The notes below the pieces were generated by a model. That model saw only the letters and a list, made by a program, of their open reading frames with translations, did no database searches and had not been told where the DNA came from. A stretch of 64,000 nucleotides of DNA, taken from assembly GCA_013824085.1 (NCBI GenBank), contig PNNF01000005.1:1-64000 (forward strand). Reading direction: 5' to 3'. This DNA is from Chlorobiaceae bacterium (GTDB lineage Bacteria > Bacteroidota > Ignavibacteria > Ignavibacteriales > Ignavibacteriaceae). Both the position numbers and the translations under genes were made by a program. Below are positions 19,854 through 32,228 of the stretch, in pieces; position 1 is the first letter of the stretch, and each line of letters opens with the position of its first letter.

Positions 19854-19894
19854 GAAGTTACATCTTTCAAACATTTTCTTTAAGGAGTAACTTC
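19854..19894 (+). promoter_or_regulatory. RBS-masking hairpin, likely expression platform of the B12 riboswitch
   Basis: GAAGTTAC at 19854-19861 is exactly complementary to GTAACTTC at 19887-19894. The second arm starts at the last base of the AAGGAG ribosome-binding site and ends one base before the btuB ATG. Folding would block initiation. No strong GC-rich terminator is seen between aptamer and gene, which favours translational control. Confidence 0.6.
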
Positions 19895-19895
19895 T

Positions 19896-21830
19896 ATGTC
19901 ATTACGTTTTTTTGTAATCTTATTATTTTTTTCGGCAACAACAATTCTTTCACAAGATGAAAAAGAAAAAAATAAAGTCTATCATCTTTCTGAAGTTGTT
20001 ATTTCAGCAACTAGAACCGCAACACCACTTTTAGAAATAGGAAGTTCCATAACTGTTATCGACAGAGATGAAATTGAAAAAAGTAACAAAAATACTTTGT
20101 ATGAACTTCTAACAGATGTGCCAGGGATTTACTTAGCCCAATATGGCGGAACTGGTAAACTAACTTATCTCTATATGCGTGGAGCAAATTCAAACCACAC
20201 TCTTGTTTTCATTGATGGAATTGAAATGAATAACCCTGGAGATCCGAGCAACACTTTTGATTTTTCAAATTTGTTGACTGATGAAATTGAGACAGTAGAA
20301 ATTTTGAGAGGACCACAAAGCACACTCTATGGCTCTGATGCAATGGCGGGAGTGATAAATATAATCACAAAAAAAATTTCTGACGCAAAAAAATATTCCC
20401 TAATGGCTGAAGGCGGAACTTATAATACTTTTAAATTTGATCTCGCCACTTCTGGCAGAGTTGAAAATTTTGGTTACTTAATAAATTTGAATCAATTCAA
20501 AACAGATGGATTTCCCGCAGCGTCAAAAAAATATTTTAACACAATGAATAATGGCTCTGAAAATAATCTTGCGCGACTAAATCTAACTTATGATTTTTCG
20601 CCGCTGACTAAAATTTCTTTTCAAGGCAGATTTACTGATGGTTATGCTGCATTGCCACAATCGGGTGGGCTAAACGGAGAGGATCCCAATTACAATTATG
20701 ATCTTCAAGAAACAATGTTAAGTGGTAAAGTGGATTTTTCAAATCCCGAAAAAAATCTCAACACAATTTTTACTCTTTCCTATTTACGAAATTTTAGAAA
20801 ATATTCTGATGAAGTCGATTTTCTGCGTCCAACAATTTCATCTAAAGCCCGATATGATGGATACAAAGTCAAATACGAGTTGATGAATACTGTGAAGATA
20901 AATGAATCGAACAGAATTATTTTGGGTGCTGAACGTGAAGAGGAGAGCGCAGTCTCAGATTATTTTTATGATGATGGACTGTTTCCATTTATGAGTTCGT
21001 TCCCAAGAAACTCAATTAGTAATTGGGGAATCTATCTGCAAAATCAAGTTGAGATTGACAAGAGTATGTTTGTGAATGTTGGAGGACGTTTAGACTTAAA
21101 TCAAAAATTCGGTTCATATTTTACGTATAGAATTGCGCCAACATATTTTTATTGGGTAACGCGAACAAAGTTAAAAGGGAGCTTGGGTACTGGCTTCAAG
21201 TCACCTTCACTTTTTTATCTATTCGATCCAGTCTATGGAAATCAATCTCTTCAGCCAGAAAAAAATGTAGGATGGGATGTTGGCTTTGAACAATTATTGT
21301 TTGATGATAAAATAATTTTAGACATTACATATTTTGCAAATAATTTTAAAGACTTGTTTGGATTTGACAACCGCTTTAAGGCAACAAACATTTCGAAGGC
21401 TGAATCTAAAGGCGTTGAAGCAAATCTTTTGATGAATATTAGTGATAAATTAAATTTTAAATTGAGTCATACAAGAGTTGATGCAATCGATAAAAATGAA
21501 AACTCAGTTGATTATAATGAACAACTCTTGCGTCGTCCAAAAAATAAATCTTCAATCTCGTTTAATTATAAATTTTTAGACGCAGCAAATTTATTTGCAG
21601 AAACTATTTTTGTTGGAGAGAGAGGAGATAAAGATTTTTCTAAATTTCCTGCAGAAAGAGTAACGTTAAAAAAATATACTTTGGTGAACCTTTCTCTCTC
21701 GTATGAAATTTTGGAATATTTAGAAATTTATGGTCGGATACATAATTTGCTGAATGAAGAATATGAAGAAGTGCTCGGGTATGGCACAGCAGAATTTTCA
21801 AGTTACTTTGGCTTTAGAGTTAATTTATAA
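19896..21830 (+). CDS. btuB: TonB-dependent vitamin B12 receptor
   Basis: A 644-residue outer-membrane receptor. The signal peptide ends near residue 19, followed by a TonB-box-like EVVISATRTATP, a plug domain with LRGPQSTLYGSDAMAGVINI, and a beta barrel ending in a C-terminal aromatic-rich strand (SYFGFRVNL). Cobalamin as ligand follows from the riboswitch directly upstream and from BtuB-like length. AAGGAG lies 8 bp before the ATG. A DUF6580-like membrane gene follows after 90 bp. Confidence 0.92.
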   Translation: MSLRFFVILLFFSATTILSQDEKEKNKVYHLSEVVISATRTATPLLEIGSSITVIDRDEIEKSNKNTLYELLTDVPGIYLAQYGGTGKLTYLYMRGANSNHTLVFIDGIEMNNPGDPSNTFDFSNLLTDEIETVEILRGPQSTLYGSDAMAGVINIITKKISDAKKYSLMAEGGTYNTFKFDLATSGRVENFGYLINLNQFKTDGFPAASKKYFNTMNNGSENNLARLNLTYDFSPLTKISFQGRFTDGYAALPQSGGLNGEDPNYNYDLQETMLSGKVDFSNPEKNLNTIFTLSYLRNFRKYSDEVDFLRPTISSKARYDGYKVKYELMNTVKINESNRIILGAEREEESAVSDYFYDDGLFPFMSSFPRNSISNWGIYLQNQVEIDKSMFVNVGGRLDLNQKFGSYFTYRIAPTYFYWVTRTKLKGSLGTGFKSPSLFYLFDPVYGNQSLQPEKNVGWDVGFEQLLFDDKIILDITYFANNFKDLFGFDNRFKATNISKAESKGVEANLLMNISDKLNFKLSHTRVDAIDKNENSVDYNEQLLRRPKNKSSISFNYKFLDAANLFAETIFVGERGDKDFSKFPAERVTLKKYTLVNLSLSYEILEYLEIYGRIHNLLNEEYEEVLGYGTAEFSSYFGFRVNL

Positions 21831-21920
21831 AATTGGTTTAATGAATAATGGAATATTTTTTTTAATTTGAAGAGTTGAGAAAATAAAACTCTTTAGAATT
21901 GTTTTAGAAAGGAAGAATAA

Positions 21921-22457
21921 ATGAAAGAAAAAATTTTATCTGGAAACTTTTTGTTGGTCGTTACATTGATAATAGTGGCGATTGCATCGAGGTTAATTCC
22001 ACACCCACCAAATTTTGCTCCGATAGCTGCAATTGCACTTTTTAGTGGAGCATATTTTAGCAACAAACAATTAGCATTTGCTGTCCCATTAATTGCACTT
22101 TTTATTTCTGATTGGATAATTGGTTTTCACGATATGATGATTGCAGTTTATGCTTGCTTCATTGCAGCTATATTTATTGGGTTTATGCTGAAGGAAAAAA
22201 TTAAATTCAAAAACGTGGCTCTTGCTGCAGTTGTTTCCTCCGTCCTCTTTTTTGTTGTAACAAATTTTGCGGTCTGGGCTTTTAGTGGTGGAGTTATTTA
22301 TCAGAAAAATATTGCGGGCTTGCTTCAGTGTTATGTAGCAGCAATTCCATTTTTTCATAATACTCTATTAGGCGATTTAGTCTATTCAGGAATTTTATTT
22401 GGTGCTTATGAAACAGCAAAAGTAAAACTCCCGTGGCTTGTAACTGAAAAAGTATAA
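21921..22457 (+). CDS. DUF6580-like integral membrane protein, candidate B12-linked transporter
   Basis: 178 residues with about five hydrophobic segments. The opening PHPPNFAPIAAIALFSGAYF and the end (GDLVYSGILFGAYE) look like DUF6580, a family resembling the S components of ECF vitamin transporters. It lies 90 bp after btuB on the same strand with GGAAG before the ATG. This suggests inner-membrane uptake of cobalamin or a precursor. No BtuCDF or ECF energising subunits are nearby. Confidence 0.7.
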   Translation: MKEKILSGNFLLVVTLIIVAIASRLIPHPPNFAPIAAIALFSGAYFSNKQLAFAVPLIALFISDWIIGFHDMMIAVYACFIAAIFIGFMLKEKIKFKNVALAAVVSSVLFFVVTNFAVWAFSGGVIYQKNIAGLLQCYVAAIPFFHNTLLGDLVYSGILFGAYETAKVKLPWLVTEKV

Positions 22458-22493
22458 CGTCTATTTTTTGTAATTTCTAAATTTCTTTTTTTA

Positions 22494-22522
22494 GTCATCT
22501 TGAAGAAGCGGAGCATCTCGAG
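22494..22522. repeat. Degenerate dispersed GTCAT...CTCGAG intergenic repeat
   Basis: The segment from GTCATCTTGAAG to GCATCTCGAG resembles the dispersed GTCATTCTGAGC..GAATCTCG elements common between genes in Bacteroidota. Only one degenerate copy is clear. The rest of 22458-22755 has no gene or signal that I can support. Confidence 0.4.
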
Positions 22523-22755
22523 TCAATTTAGTGAGACTCTTTTTCCCTACTTTAGGAATGCACCACAATGCTTCTGCTGTTATAACTGAGAGCGTGAGAG
22601 TATTTTTAGAAGTAACTTTTTTTGAAAAATTATTTTTAAAATTTCTAATTGTAATTTTTAAGTGTTGATAGAATTTGTGTTTCGGAGTTTAGAGCGTTGA
22701 GCAGAGTGAGAACAATTTTATCGAAATATTTTTTGCTATAGTGTTTAAAAAAAAT

Positions 22756-22803
22756 AAGCCTGATTTTCTTTCAAATAAATTGAAAAAAGAATCAGGCTTT
22801 TTA
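22756..22803. terminator. Bidirectional terminator
   Basis: AAGCCTGATT at 22756-22765 pairs with AATCAGGCTT, extended by an imperfect TTCTTTCAA/TTGAAAAAAG stem. T runs follow on both strands. It ends the zinc-ribbon gene on the minus strand and would stop btuB-operon readthrough on the plus strand. Confidence 0.85.
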
Positions 22804-22819
22804 ATATCAATTCTAAATA

Positions 22820-23110
22820 TTAAAAATCAAAAAGTTGTCCTAATACAGATTTCTTTTTCTTGTACTTATAATAATCATCATCTCTCCTATAATATTGGCC
22901 AGGCGGCGGTGGTGGTGGAGGATGATTATAATTTGGAGGCGGCGGCGGAGGTGGCGGAGAATTTCTCTCTTCCATATCCACTGAGCGTTCAATAATTTTA
23001 TCTAGTTCGCCTCTATCGAGCCAAACACCTCTACATTTTGGACAATAATCAATCTCAATATTTTCTCTATTGCTTATTTGAAGTGTCACATCACATACGG
23101 GACAGTTCAT
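22820..23110 (-). CDS. TFIIB-type zinc-ribbon protein with polyproline tracts
   Basis: 96 residues. A zinc ribbon uses C3, C6, C23 and C26 (CPVC and CPKC), with the GVWLDRGELDKI segment typical of the zf-TFIIB family. It is followed by two polyproline runs (8 and 7 Pro) and a tyrosine- and lysine-rich tail ending LGQLFDF. Members are small cytoplasmic proteins of unknown role. It has its own terminator. Confidence 0.85.
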   Translation of the reverse strand: MNCPVCDVTLQISNRENIEIDYCPKCRGVWLDRGELDKIIERSVDMEERNSPPPPPPPPNYNHPPPPPPPGQYYRRDDDYYKYKKKKSVLGQLFDF

Positions 23111-23170
23111 ATTTTTTCCTTTCTCTTGTTAAAAAATTCTTATTTGAAAAATACTAAAAATTTATAGCTA

Positions 23171-24226
23171 CTAATTAACTTTTTTTTGGGCTCTTTCCAA
23201 CGCCAAAAAAATTATCTTTTCTAATGTTTCATCGTAACTTAAACCAAACGCTTCAGCCGAACGCATAAAGCCCGCTCCTTCAGTAAGATCAGGATTTGGA
23301 TTTACCTCCAGCACAAAGAGTTGATTCTTATCGGTCAAACGCATATCGACACGTGCGTAATCTCTTGTGCCCATTGTTTTGAAAGCTTGAAGTGCAATTG
23401 CTTCAGCTTTTTTCAAAATGCTCTTTGGAAGAATCGCCGGACAAATAGGAAGAGTTTTATGATAAGCTTCATGAAGCTGATCCCACTTTGCTTGAAAACT
23501 TACTATCTTATCTAAATGAGGAGGCATCGTTGAAAAATCTATTTCACTAATTGGTAGAACTGTAGGATTCTGATTTCCAAGCACCGCAACATTTAATTCA
23601 CGCCCATCAATATATTCCTCAAGCAATGCGGTCTGTTTAAACTCCATTAAAATATAGTTTAATCGGTTTTTTAATTCCAATGAATTTCGCACAACAGCAT
23701 TAAAATCAATTCCGATGCTCGCATCCTCAAACGCAGGTTTAACAATAATTGGATATTTTAATTTCGTAGTATATCGGTCTTGAATTTTTTCTACTAATTC
23801 AAATTTTGCAGTCTTAATTCCAATTGATTTTAATATTCGTTTGGTTAAAATTTTATTTTGACAATTAGCCAAACCCAATGGTGAAGCACCTGTGTAAGGG
23901 ATTTTCATCAATTCATATAAACCGCAGATATTCATTTCTAAACGAGCGACGCTATTAAAAATTTCTACAAAATTAAAAATTACATCGGGCTTTTCTTTTT
24001 TCAGACTATTAATCAATAAGATTAGATCATCTTTGATATTCAATGTATAAACATCGAAGCCCCGATTTGCGAGTCGTTCAGAAAGCGATCGATATGCTTC
24101 CTCAGGTGAGTTGTCCTCGATATCAAAAACCGGATTAAATCCAAGTAATTTTGGATCGAAGGTCTGTTTTGGCTTTGGAGGAGCCAAAGGAAATTCATTA
24201 TAAATTACAGCAATTTTAATTTTCAT
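23171..24226 (-). CDS. ATP-grasp ligase, D-Ala-D-Ala ligase-like
   Basis: 351 residues with an ATP-grasp fold: YTGASPLGLANCQNK, the nucleotide-binding YPIIVKPAFEDASIGI, LLEEYIDGREL, and the metal site FVLEVNPNPDL. It resembles D-alanine-D-alanine ligases, but the substrate region differs and there are no mur genes around, so it may join other amino acids or modify a peptide. ATG at 24226 is preferred over 24253 because an A-rich AAAAAAG sits before it. It is divergent, across 91 bp, from a C39-like peptidase. Confidence 0.85.
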   Translation of the reverse strand: MKIKIAVIYNEFPLAPPKPKQTFDPKLLGFNPVFDIEDNSPEEAYRSLSERLANRGFDVYTLNIKDDLILLINSLKKEKPDVIFNFVEIFNSVARLEMNICGLYELMKIPYTGASPLGLANCQNKILTKRILKSIGIKTAKFELVEKIQDRYTTKLKYPIIVKPAFEDASIGIDFNAVVRNSLELKNRLNYILMEFKQTALLEEYIDGRELNVAVLGNQNPTVLPISEIDFSTMPPHLDKIVSFQAKWDQLHEAYHKTLPICPAILPKSILKKAEAIALQAFKTMGTRDYARVDMRLTDKNQLFVLEVNPNPDLTEGAGFMRSAEAFGLSYDETLEKIIFLALERAQKKVN

Positions 24227-24317
24227 CTTTTTTTTATAAAAATAATTCGACAAATTTCATTTCAATAATTTAATTTACCAAAACATTAACTGTTAAAAAA
24301 TTTGTGTTTTTTACTAA

Positions 24318-25154
24318 ATGAGTTTTTATCCACAGCCGTATAAATATCAGTGTGGTCCGTTTGCACTAAAATATTCTTTAGTGATGCTCGGACAATTTAG
24401 AAATGAAAGGGAGATCGGAAAAAAAGCCGGTAGCAATTGGTGGTATGGAACCGATGAGATTGGTCTCGCAAAAGCTGCCAAAAGTTACGATTGCAAAATG
24501 AAATATTTTAGGCGTGAGACTGCAAACGACGCGATAAAAATTTTAGTCTCACATCTAAAAACTGGAACTCCTTGCATTTTAAGTGTTGATAATTGGGAGC
24601 ATTGGTTCACTGTAATTAATTTTCAACAAGATAAATTTATTGTTGTCGATAGTGGCTTAGACAAAGTAATAGTAATCTACACACTTTCACAATTAATAAA
24701 ACGCTGGAAATATTTTGATCAAGAAACCAAAGAACTTAGTTTCGATGGTTACGCGGTTGTTCCAAAATTTAAAGCTAAAACAAAAGCTCTCTTCTCCTTA
24801 GAAAAAGCTCGATACGTAATGCACAAACGAAATGTTGACCTCGCTGAAAAATGGGATACTTACTTCAACGATTTGATAAACATTTGCCGTCCACAAATTC
24901 CCAATTCAAAAAAAACAATTTCATTCAGCGAATTTCTTAGACGCTACGAAAATTTAATTGTAAAAGAAGTAGCTAACTGGCACGGAACACCAAAGTACAA
25001 TGAGCTAAAAAAAATTCTTAAAAACTTAAAGTTCGTTGCTGAAGTTTACGATCTCGTAATTTATAATGAAGATCAAAAAAAAGCGTTAATTGATTTGTCG
25101 GCTCTGTTAATGATGTACGCTTGCGGAAAATATGGAATGGATCCAATCTATTAA
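24318..25154 (+). CDS. C39-like papain-fold cysteine peptidase
   Basis: 278 residues without signal peptide or membrane segment. The N-terminal 120 residues look like a C39 bacteriocin-processing peptidase: QCGPFALKYS with Cys12, EHWFTVI with His95, and VVDSG with Asp111, in triad order. The C-terminal 150 residues are helical and unrecognised. Unlike usual C39 domains it is not fused to an ABC transporter. The divergent ATP-grasp ligase may make its substrate, or both may act on one peptide; this is inference. Confidence 0.7.
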   Translation: MSFYPQPYKYQCGPFALKYSLVMLGQFRNEREIGKKAGSNWWYGTDEIGLAKAAKSYDCKMKYFRRETANDAIKILVSHLKTGTPCILSVDNWEHWFTVINFQQDKFIVVDSGLDKVIVIYTLSQLIKRWKYFDQETKELSFDGYAVVPKFKAKTKALFSLEKARYVMHKRNVDLAEKWDTYFNDLINICRPQIPNSKKTISFSEFLRRYENLIVKEVANWHGTPKYNELKKILKNLKFVAEVYDLVIYNEDQKKALIDLSALLMMYACGKYGMDPIY

Positions 25155-25182
25155 TTTTTTTATAATCAAGTAGGAAGATAAA

Positions 25183-25746
25183 ATGGAATTAAATCATTTT
25201 GCGAAAAAACTAAAAAAAGGAACTGCTGCTTTATTAGTCATTGATATTCAAGAAAAAATTCTTCCAGTGATTAATGAGTCACAAAGAGTTGTTGAGAATA
25301 GTTTAAAACTTGTGAAGGCATTTAAGCAGATGGAATTGCCAGTCTTTTACACTGAACAATATCCAAAGGGTTTGGGCTCAACAGAAGAATCGATAAAAGC
25401 CGCGCTGGGTGAATACGAGGCATTCCAAAAAATGACTTTCAGTTGTATTGGTGCAGAAAATCTTTTCTCTATTTTTAAGAAAAAACATCTCGAACAAATT
25501 GTCGTTTGTGGAGTTGAAGCTCACGTATGCGTTCAACAAACTGTGTTAGATTTGCTTGCAAATAAATTTCAAGTGAATGTAGCAGTGGATGCAATTTCTT
25601 CACGCAAAATAATAGACGCAGAGACTGCAATTAGAAGAATGCAAAACCATGGTGCAGAAATCACCACAACTGAAGCGGCAATATTTGAATTGTTAAATTT
25701 ATCGGGAACGGAAGAGTTCAAAGCAATTTCAAAAATTGTTAAATAA
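25183..25746 (+). CDS. Isochorismatase-family cysteine hydrolase
   Basis: 187 residues. The family triad is visible: Asp21 in LLVIDIQEK, Lys near 67 in EQYPKGLG, and Cys116 in CGVEAHVCV. Members include nicotinamidases and hydrolases of amides or isochorismate; the short length and the pattern fit the YcaC-like/nicotinamidase-related branch. It starts 28 bp after the C39-like gene on the same strand, so it could be part of the same transcript. The substrate is unknown. Confidence 0.88.
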   Translation: MELNHFAKKLKKGTAALLVIDIQEKILPVINESQRVVENSLKLVKAFKQMELPVFYTEQYPKGLGSTEESIKAALGEYEAFQKMTFSCIGAENLFSIFKKKHLEQIVVCGVEAHVCVQQTVLDLLANKFQVNVAVDAISSRKIIDAETAIRRMQNHGAEITTTEAAIFELLNLSGTEEFKAISKIVK

Positions 25747-25830
25747 AAATTTTTCAGATGAAATTTGCTCGTTACATATAATTAATTTTCTATTTTTTAA
25801 CTTAATTTTTTGGATTAATTGGAGTTACAA

Positions 25831-26580
25831 ATGTCATGGTTAACTAACATGATGAGTTCTTCTATCGGGAAAAAATTCTTGATGGGATTAACTGGTCTTT
25901 TTTTGTGCAGCTTTCTTGTTGTCCATCTTACAGGAAATTTGCTACTCCTAAAAAATGATGGCGGAGTGGCTTTTAATCAGTACTCTGAGTTCATGTCGAG
26001 CAGTGGAAATATCCCAATAAGAATTATGGAAGTTGGACTTTTTTTATTTTTTATTCTACACATTGTAAACGGAATAAAATTATGGATCGAAAATAAAAAA
26101 GCTCGTCCTGTAAAATATGCGATGAATAACCCTGCAAATAATAGTTCGGTTTTTTCAAGAAGCATGTTTGTTAGTGCATCCGTTGTTTTTATTTTTTTAA
26201 TTGTTCATCTCAACACTTTTTTTGTTGATCATAGAATTTTTGGAGATGGCGTAAAAAAAGAAATTGAAATAATTAATCATGCAACTCAAGAAACAGAAAA
26301 ATTATTATTCTCAACTGCAAGCGGATTAACAATGGCTGAAAGCGTAATGAAAGCATTTGAGAATCCATTCTACTCTTTGTTCTATGTTTTGGCAATGATA
26401 TTACTTGGTTATCACTTGAATCATGGATTCCAAAGTGCCTTCCAAACATTTGGTATTAACAACAAAAAATATACTCCTGTAATAAAAGGATTGGGAATGG
26501 GCTTTGCGATCCTGATGTCTGTTGGTTATTCAGTGATACCCATCTTTTTTTTCTTGAAAAGTTATTTGGGAGGAAATTAA
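25831..26580 (+). CDS. sdhC: Succinate dehydrogenase / fumarate reductase cytochrome b subunit
   Basis: A 249-residue membrane anchor with five predicted helices and conserved histidines ([30 protein letters not shown]) for two b hemes. This is the class B type where one fused subunit replaces SdhC plus SdhD; it works with menaquinone, in line with menG. The ATG at 25831 is set by GGAG 6 bp upstream; an in-frame TTG at 25819 lies before that site. It is the first gene of sdhCAB, 1 bp before sdhA. Confidence 0.95.
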   Translation: MSWLTNMMSSSIGKKFLMGLTGLFLCSFLVVHLTGNLLLLKNDGGVAFNQYSEFMSSSGNIPIRIMEVGLFLFFILHIVNGIKLWIENKKARPVKYAMNNPANNSSVFSRSMFVSASVVFIFLIVHLNTFFVDHRIFGDGVKKEIEIINHATQETEKLLFSTASGLTMAESVMKAFENPFYSLFYVLAMILLGYHLNHGFQSAFQTFGINNKKYTPVIKGLGMGFAILMSVGYSVIPIFFFLKSYLGGN

Positions 26581-26581
26581 A

Positions 26582-28495
26582 ATGACAAAATTAAATTCAA
26601 AAATTCCTGCGGGTAATTTAAGTGAAAAATGGACTTCACATAAATTTAACTTAAAACTTGTTAATCCTGCCAATAAAAGGAAATATCATATTCTTGTTGT
26701 CGGAACAGGATTAGCTGGTGCTTCTGCTGCTGCATCTTTAGCAGAGTTAGGTTATAAAGTTTCAGTTTTTTGTTATCAAGACTCTGCACGTAGAGCCCAC
26801 AGTATTGCAGCTCAAGGTGGAATTAACGCATCGAAAAATTATCAAAATGATGGCGATTCTGTTTATCGACTTTTTTATGATACACTCAAAGGTGGAGACT
26901 ATAGAGCCAGAGAAGCCAATGTTCATCGGCTCGCGGAGGTGAGCTCAGGAATTATTGACCAATGCGTTGCTCAAGGTGTTCCATTTGCAAGAGAGTACGG
27001 CGGACTTCTCGATAATCGTTCTTTTGGTGGTGCACAAGTTTCTCGAACTTTTTATGCACGCGGACAAACAGGTCAACAGCTTTTGCTCGGTGCTTACAGT
27101 GCATTGAACAGACAAATATCTCTCGGAAATATTAAACCATTTTATAGAAGAGAAATGTTAAGTCAAATAGTTGTAGATGGTGTAGCGTCTGGAATTATTT
27201 GTCGGAATCTTGTTACGGGTGAGTTAGAGCGATATGCAGGTGATGCAGTTCTGTTATGCACAGGCGGATATGGAAATGTTTTTTATCTCTCAACGAACGC
27301 AAAAAATTGTAACGCAACTGCCATCTGGCGTGCTCATAAAAAAGGCGCACTTTTTGGAAATCCATGTTTTACACAGATTCATCCAACTTGCATTCCTATT
27401 CATGGCGACTATCAATCTAAGTTGACTTTGATGAGTGAAAGTCTTAGAAATGATGGAAGAATTTGGGTGCCGAAAAATAAAGGCGACAAAAGAAAAGTTG
27501 TAGATATTCCTGAAAATGAACGTGATTATTTTCTCGAAAGAAAATATCCATCATTCGGAAATTTAGTTCCGCGTGATGTTGCATCTCGTGCAGCCAAAGA
27601 ACAGTGCGATGCCGGGAATGGCGTTGGTGAAACTGGAATGGCGGTCTATCTCGATTTTGCAGAGTCAATAAATCGTTTAGGAAAAAATGTAATTGAAGAA
27701 CGTTACGGAAATCTTTTCCAAATGTATGAAACAATTACTGGAGAAAACCCATACAACGTTCCGATGATGATTTATCCCGCTGTTCACTACACGATGGGAG
27801 GACTGTGGGTCGATTATAATTTGATGACAACTATCCCAGGTTTGTATGCACTTGGCGAAGCGAATTTTTCTGACCACGGTGCAAATCGCCTTGGTGCTTC
27901 TGCTCTGATGCAAGGTTTAGCCGATGGATATTTCGTTATCCCATACACAATTGGTGATTATCTCTCATCCATTAAACCTTCTAAAGTAAAAACTGATCAT
28001 GAAGAATTTGTTAAAGAAGAAAAAGAGTTAAGAGATTTTATCAACAAGCTTATTTCAATAAAAGGAAAATCTACTGTTGATGACTTCCACAAAAAACTTG
28101 GAAAAGTTATGTGGAACAAAGTTGGAATGGGAAGAAATGCAAAAGGTTTGAATGAAGCCATTAATGAAATCAGAGCTATCAAAGCGGAATTTTGGAAAGA
28201 TGTAAATGTAGTTGGTAGTAATGAAAGCTTGAACCAAACACTTGAAAAAGCGGGACGCGTAGTTGATTATTTTGAACTTGCAGAATTAATGGCAAAAGAT
28301 GCGCTGAACAGAAATGAATCTTGTGGAGGACATTTCAGAGAAGAGTATCAGACTGAAGAAGGCGAGGCACTCAGAAATGATGATGACTATGCATACGTTG
28401 CAGCTTGGGAATACAAAGGTGAGAGCAATTGGGAACTTAACAAAGAATCTTTAAATTTTGAATTCGTAAAACCTTCGCAAAGGAGTTATAAATAA
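26582..28495 (+). CDS. sdhA: Succinate dehydrogenase / fumarate reductase flavoprotein subunit
   Basis: The catalytic subunit that interconverts succinate and fumarate. 637 residues with the FAD-binding [15 protein letters not shown] near 40, [11 protein letters not shown] carrying the His for covalent FAD, QIHPTC, and the active-site [10 protein letters not shown]. The C-terminus ends in a long helical domain. Its stop overlaps the sdhB start (TAATG). Confidence 0.97.
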   Translation: MTKLNSKIPAGNLSEKWTSHKFNLKLVNPANKRKYHILVVGTGLAGASAAASLAELGYKVSVFCYQDSARRAHSIAAQGGINASKNYQNDGDSVYRLFYDTLKGGDYRAREANVHRLAEVSSGIIDQCVAQGVPFAREYGGLLDNRSFGGAQVSRTFYARGQTGQQLLLGAYSALNRQISLGNIKPFYRREMLSQIVVDGVASGIICRNLVTGELERYAGDAVLLCTGGYGNVFYLSTNAKNCNATAIWRAHKKGALFGNPCFTQIHPTCIPIHGDYQSKLTLMSESLRNDGRIWVPKNKGDKRKVVDIPENERDYFLERKYPSFGNLVPRDVASRAAKEQCDAGNGVGETGMAVYLDFAESINRLGKNVIEERYGNLFQMYETITGENPYNVPMMIYPAVHYTMGGLWVDYNLMTTIPGLYALGEANFSDHGANRLGASALMQGLADGYFVIPYTIGDYLSSIKPSKVKTDHEEFVKEEKELRDFINKLISIKGKSTVDDFHKKLGKVMWNKVGMGRNAKGLNEAINEIRAIKAEFWKDVNVVGSNESLNQTLEKAGRVVDYFELAELMAKDALNRNESCGGHFREEYQTEEGEALRNDDDYAYVAAWEYKGESNWELNKESLNFEFVKPSQRSYK

Positions 28496-29250
28496 TGAGT
28501 AGCAAAAAATTAAATCTGGCTCTAAAAATTTGGCGTCAAGAAAATTCTAATTCTAAAGGTGAATTTAAAACTTACAAATTAGAGAATATCTCTTCTGATG
28601 CGTCATTTCTGGAAATGCTTGATATTCTTAACGAAGATCTGCAACGTAAGAATGAAGACCCCGTTGCGTTTGATCACGACTGTCGTGAAGGTATTTGTGG
28701 CTCGTGCAATATTTATATTAATGGAAGAGCACACGGACACTTAAAAGGAATTACTGCTTGTCAACTTCATATGCGTCATTTTGATGAAGGCGAAACTATT
28801 TTTATTGAACCTTGGCGTGCAAAACCTTTTCCTGTTATAAAAGATTTGATAGTTGACAGAAGTGCTTTTGAAAGAATTTTGTATGCAGGTGGATTTGTTT
28901 CAGTAAATACTGGAGGAGTTCCCGATGCAAATTTAATTCCGATTCCAAAAGATGTTTCAAATTTAGCAATGGATGCAGCACAGTGCATCGGTTGTGGTGC
29001 GTGCGTTGCAGCCTGTAAAAATGCAAGTGCTATGCTCTTTGTAGCTGCAAAAGTTTCGCATCTCGCGCTACTTCCGCAAGGACAACAAGAAAAAAGAGAA
29101 CGAGTATTGTCGATGGTCGCTCAAATGGATAAAGAAGGATTTGGAAGTTGCACGAATACTGCAGCTTGCGAAGCTGAGTGTCCTAAGCAAATTTCTATCT
29201 CAAATATTGCTCGAATGAACAGAGAATACCTTTTCGCCAATATTAAATAA
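28495..29250 (+). CDS. sdhB: Succinate dehydrogenase / fumarate reductase iron-sulfur subunit
   Basis: 251 residues that pass electrons between SdhA and SdhC. All three cluster sites are present: 2Fe-2S (CREGICGSC...C), 4Fe-4S ([11 protein letters not shown]) and 3Fe-4S ([12 protein letters not shown]). The protein is soluble and bound to the inner face of the membrane. It ends the operon, and a terminator follows. Confidence 0.97.
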   Translation: MSSKKLNLALKIWRQENSNSKGEFKTYKLENISSDASFLEMLDILNEDLQRKNEDPVAFDHDCREGICGSCNIYINGRAHGHLKGITACQLHMRHFDEGETIFIEPWRAKPFPVIKDLIVDRSAFERILYAGGFVSVNTGGVPDANLIPIPKDVSNLAMDAAQCIGCGACVAACKNASAMLFVAAKVSHLALLPQGQQEKRERVLSMVAQMDKEGFGSCTNTAACEAECPKQISISNIARMNREYLFANIK

Positions 29251-29275
29251 GCTATTTTATTTTCTTTTTTATGAC

Positions 29276-29309
29276 TCCCGATAAATTCTTTTATCGGGAT
29301 TTTTTTTAT
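29276..29309 (+). terminator. Rho-independent terminator after sdhB
   Basis: A 10-bp stem TCCCGATAAA / TTTATCGGGA with a short loop, then a run of eight Ts. Confidence 0.9.
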
Positions 29310-29337
29310 CTTACACTATCATTAATTAATAATCTCA

Positions 29338-32213
<2,876 letters not shown>

Positions 32214-32228
32214 TATTCAGGAACAATT

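Noticed and set aside
19614-19874. Minus-strand ORF over the B12 leader
   Set aside because: It is antisense to the riboswitch, whose conserved blocks and P1 helix explain the sequence.
22741-22995. Plus-strand 84-residue ORF
   Set aside because: It spans the bidirectional terminator and the antisense of the zinc-ribbon gene.
25831-29250. Loss of sdhD
   Set aside because: The 249-residue cytochrome b subunit is the fused class B anchor, which needs no SdhD.
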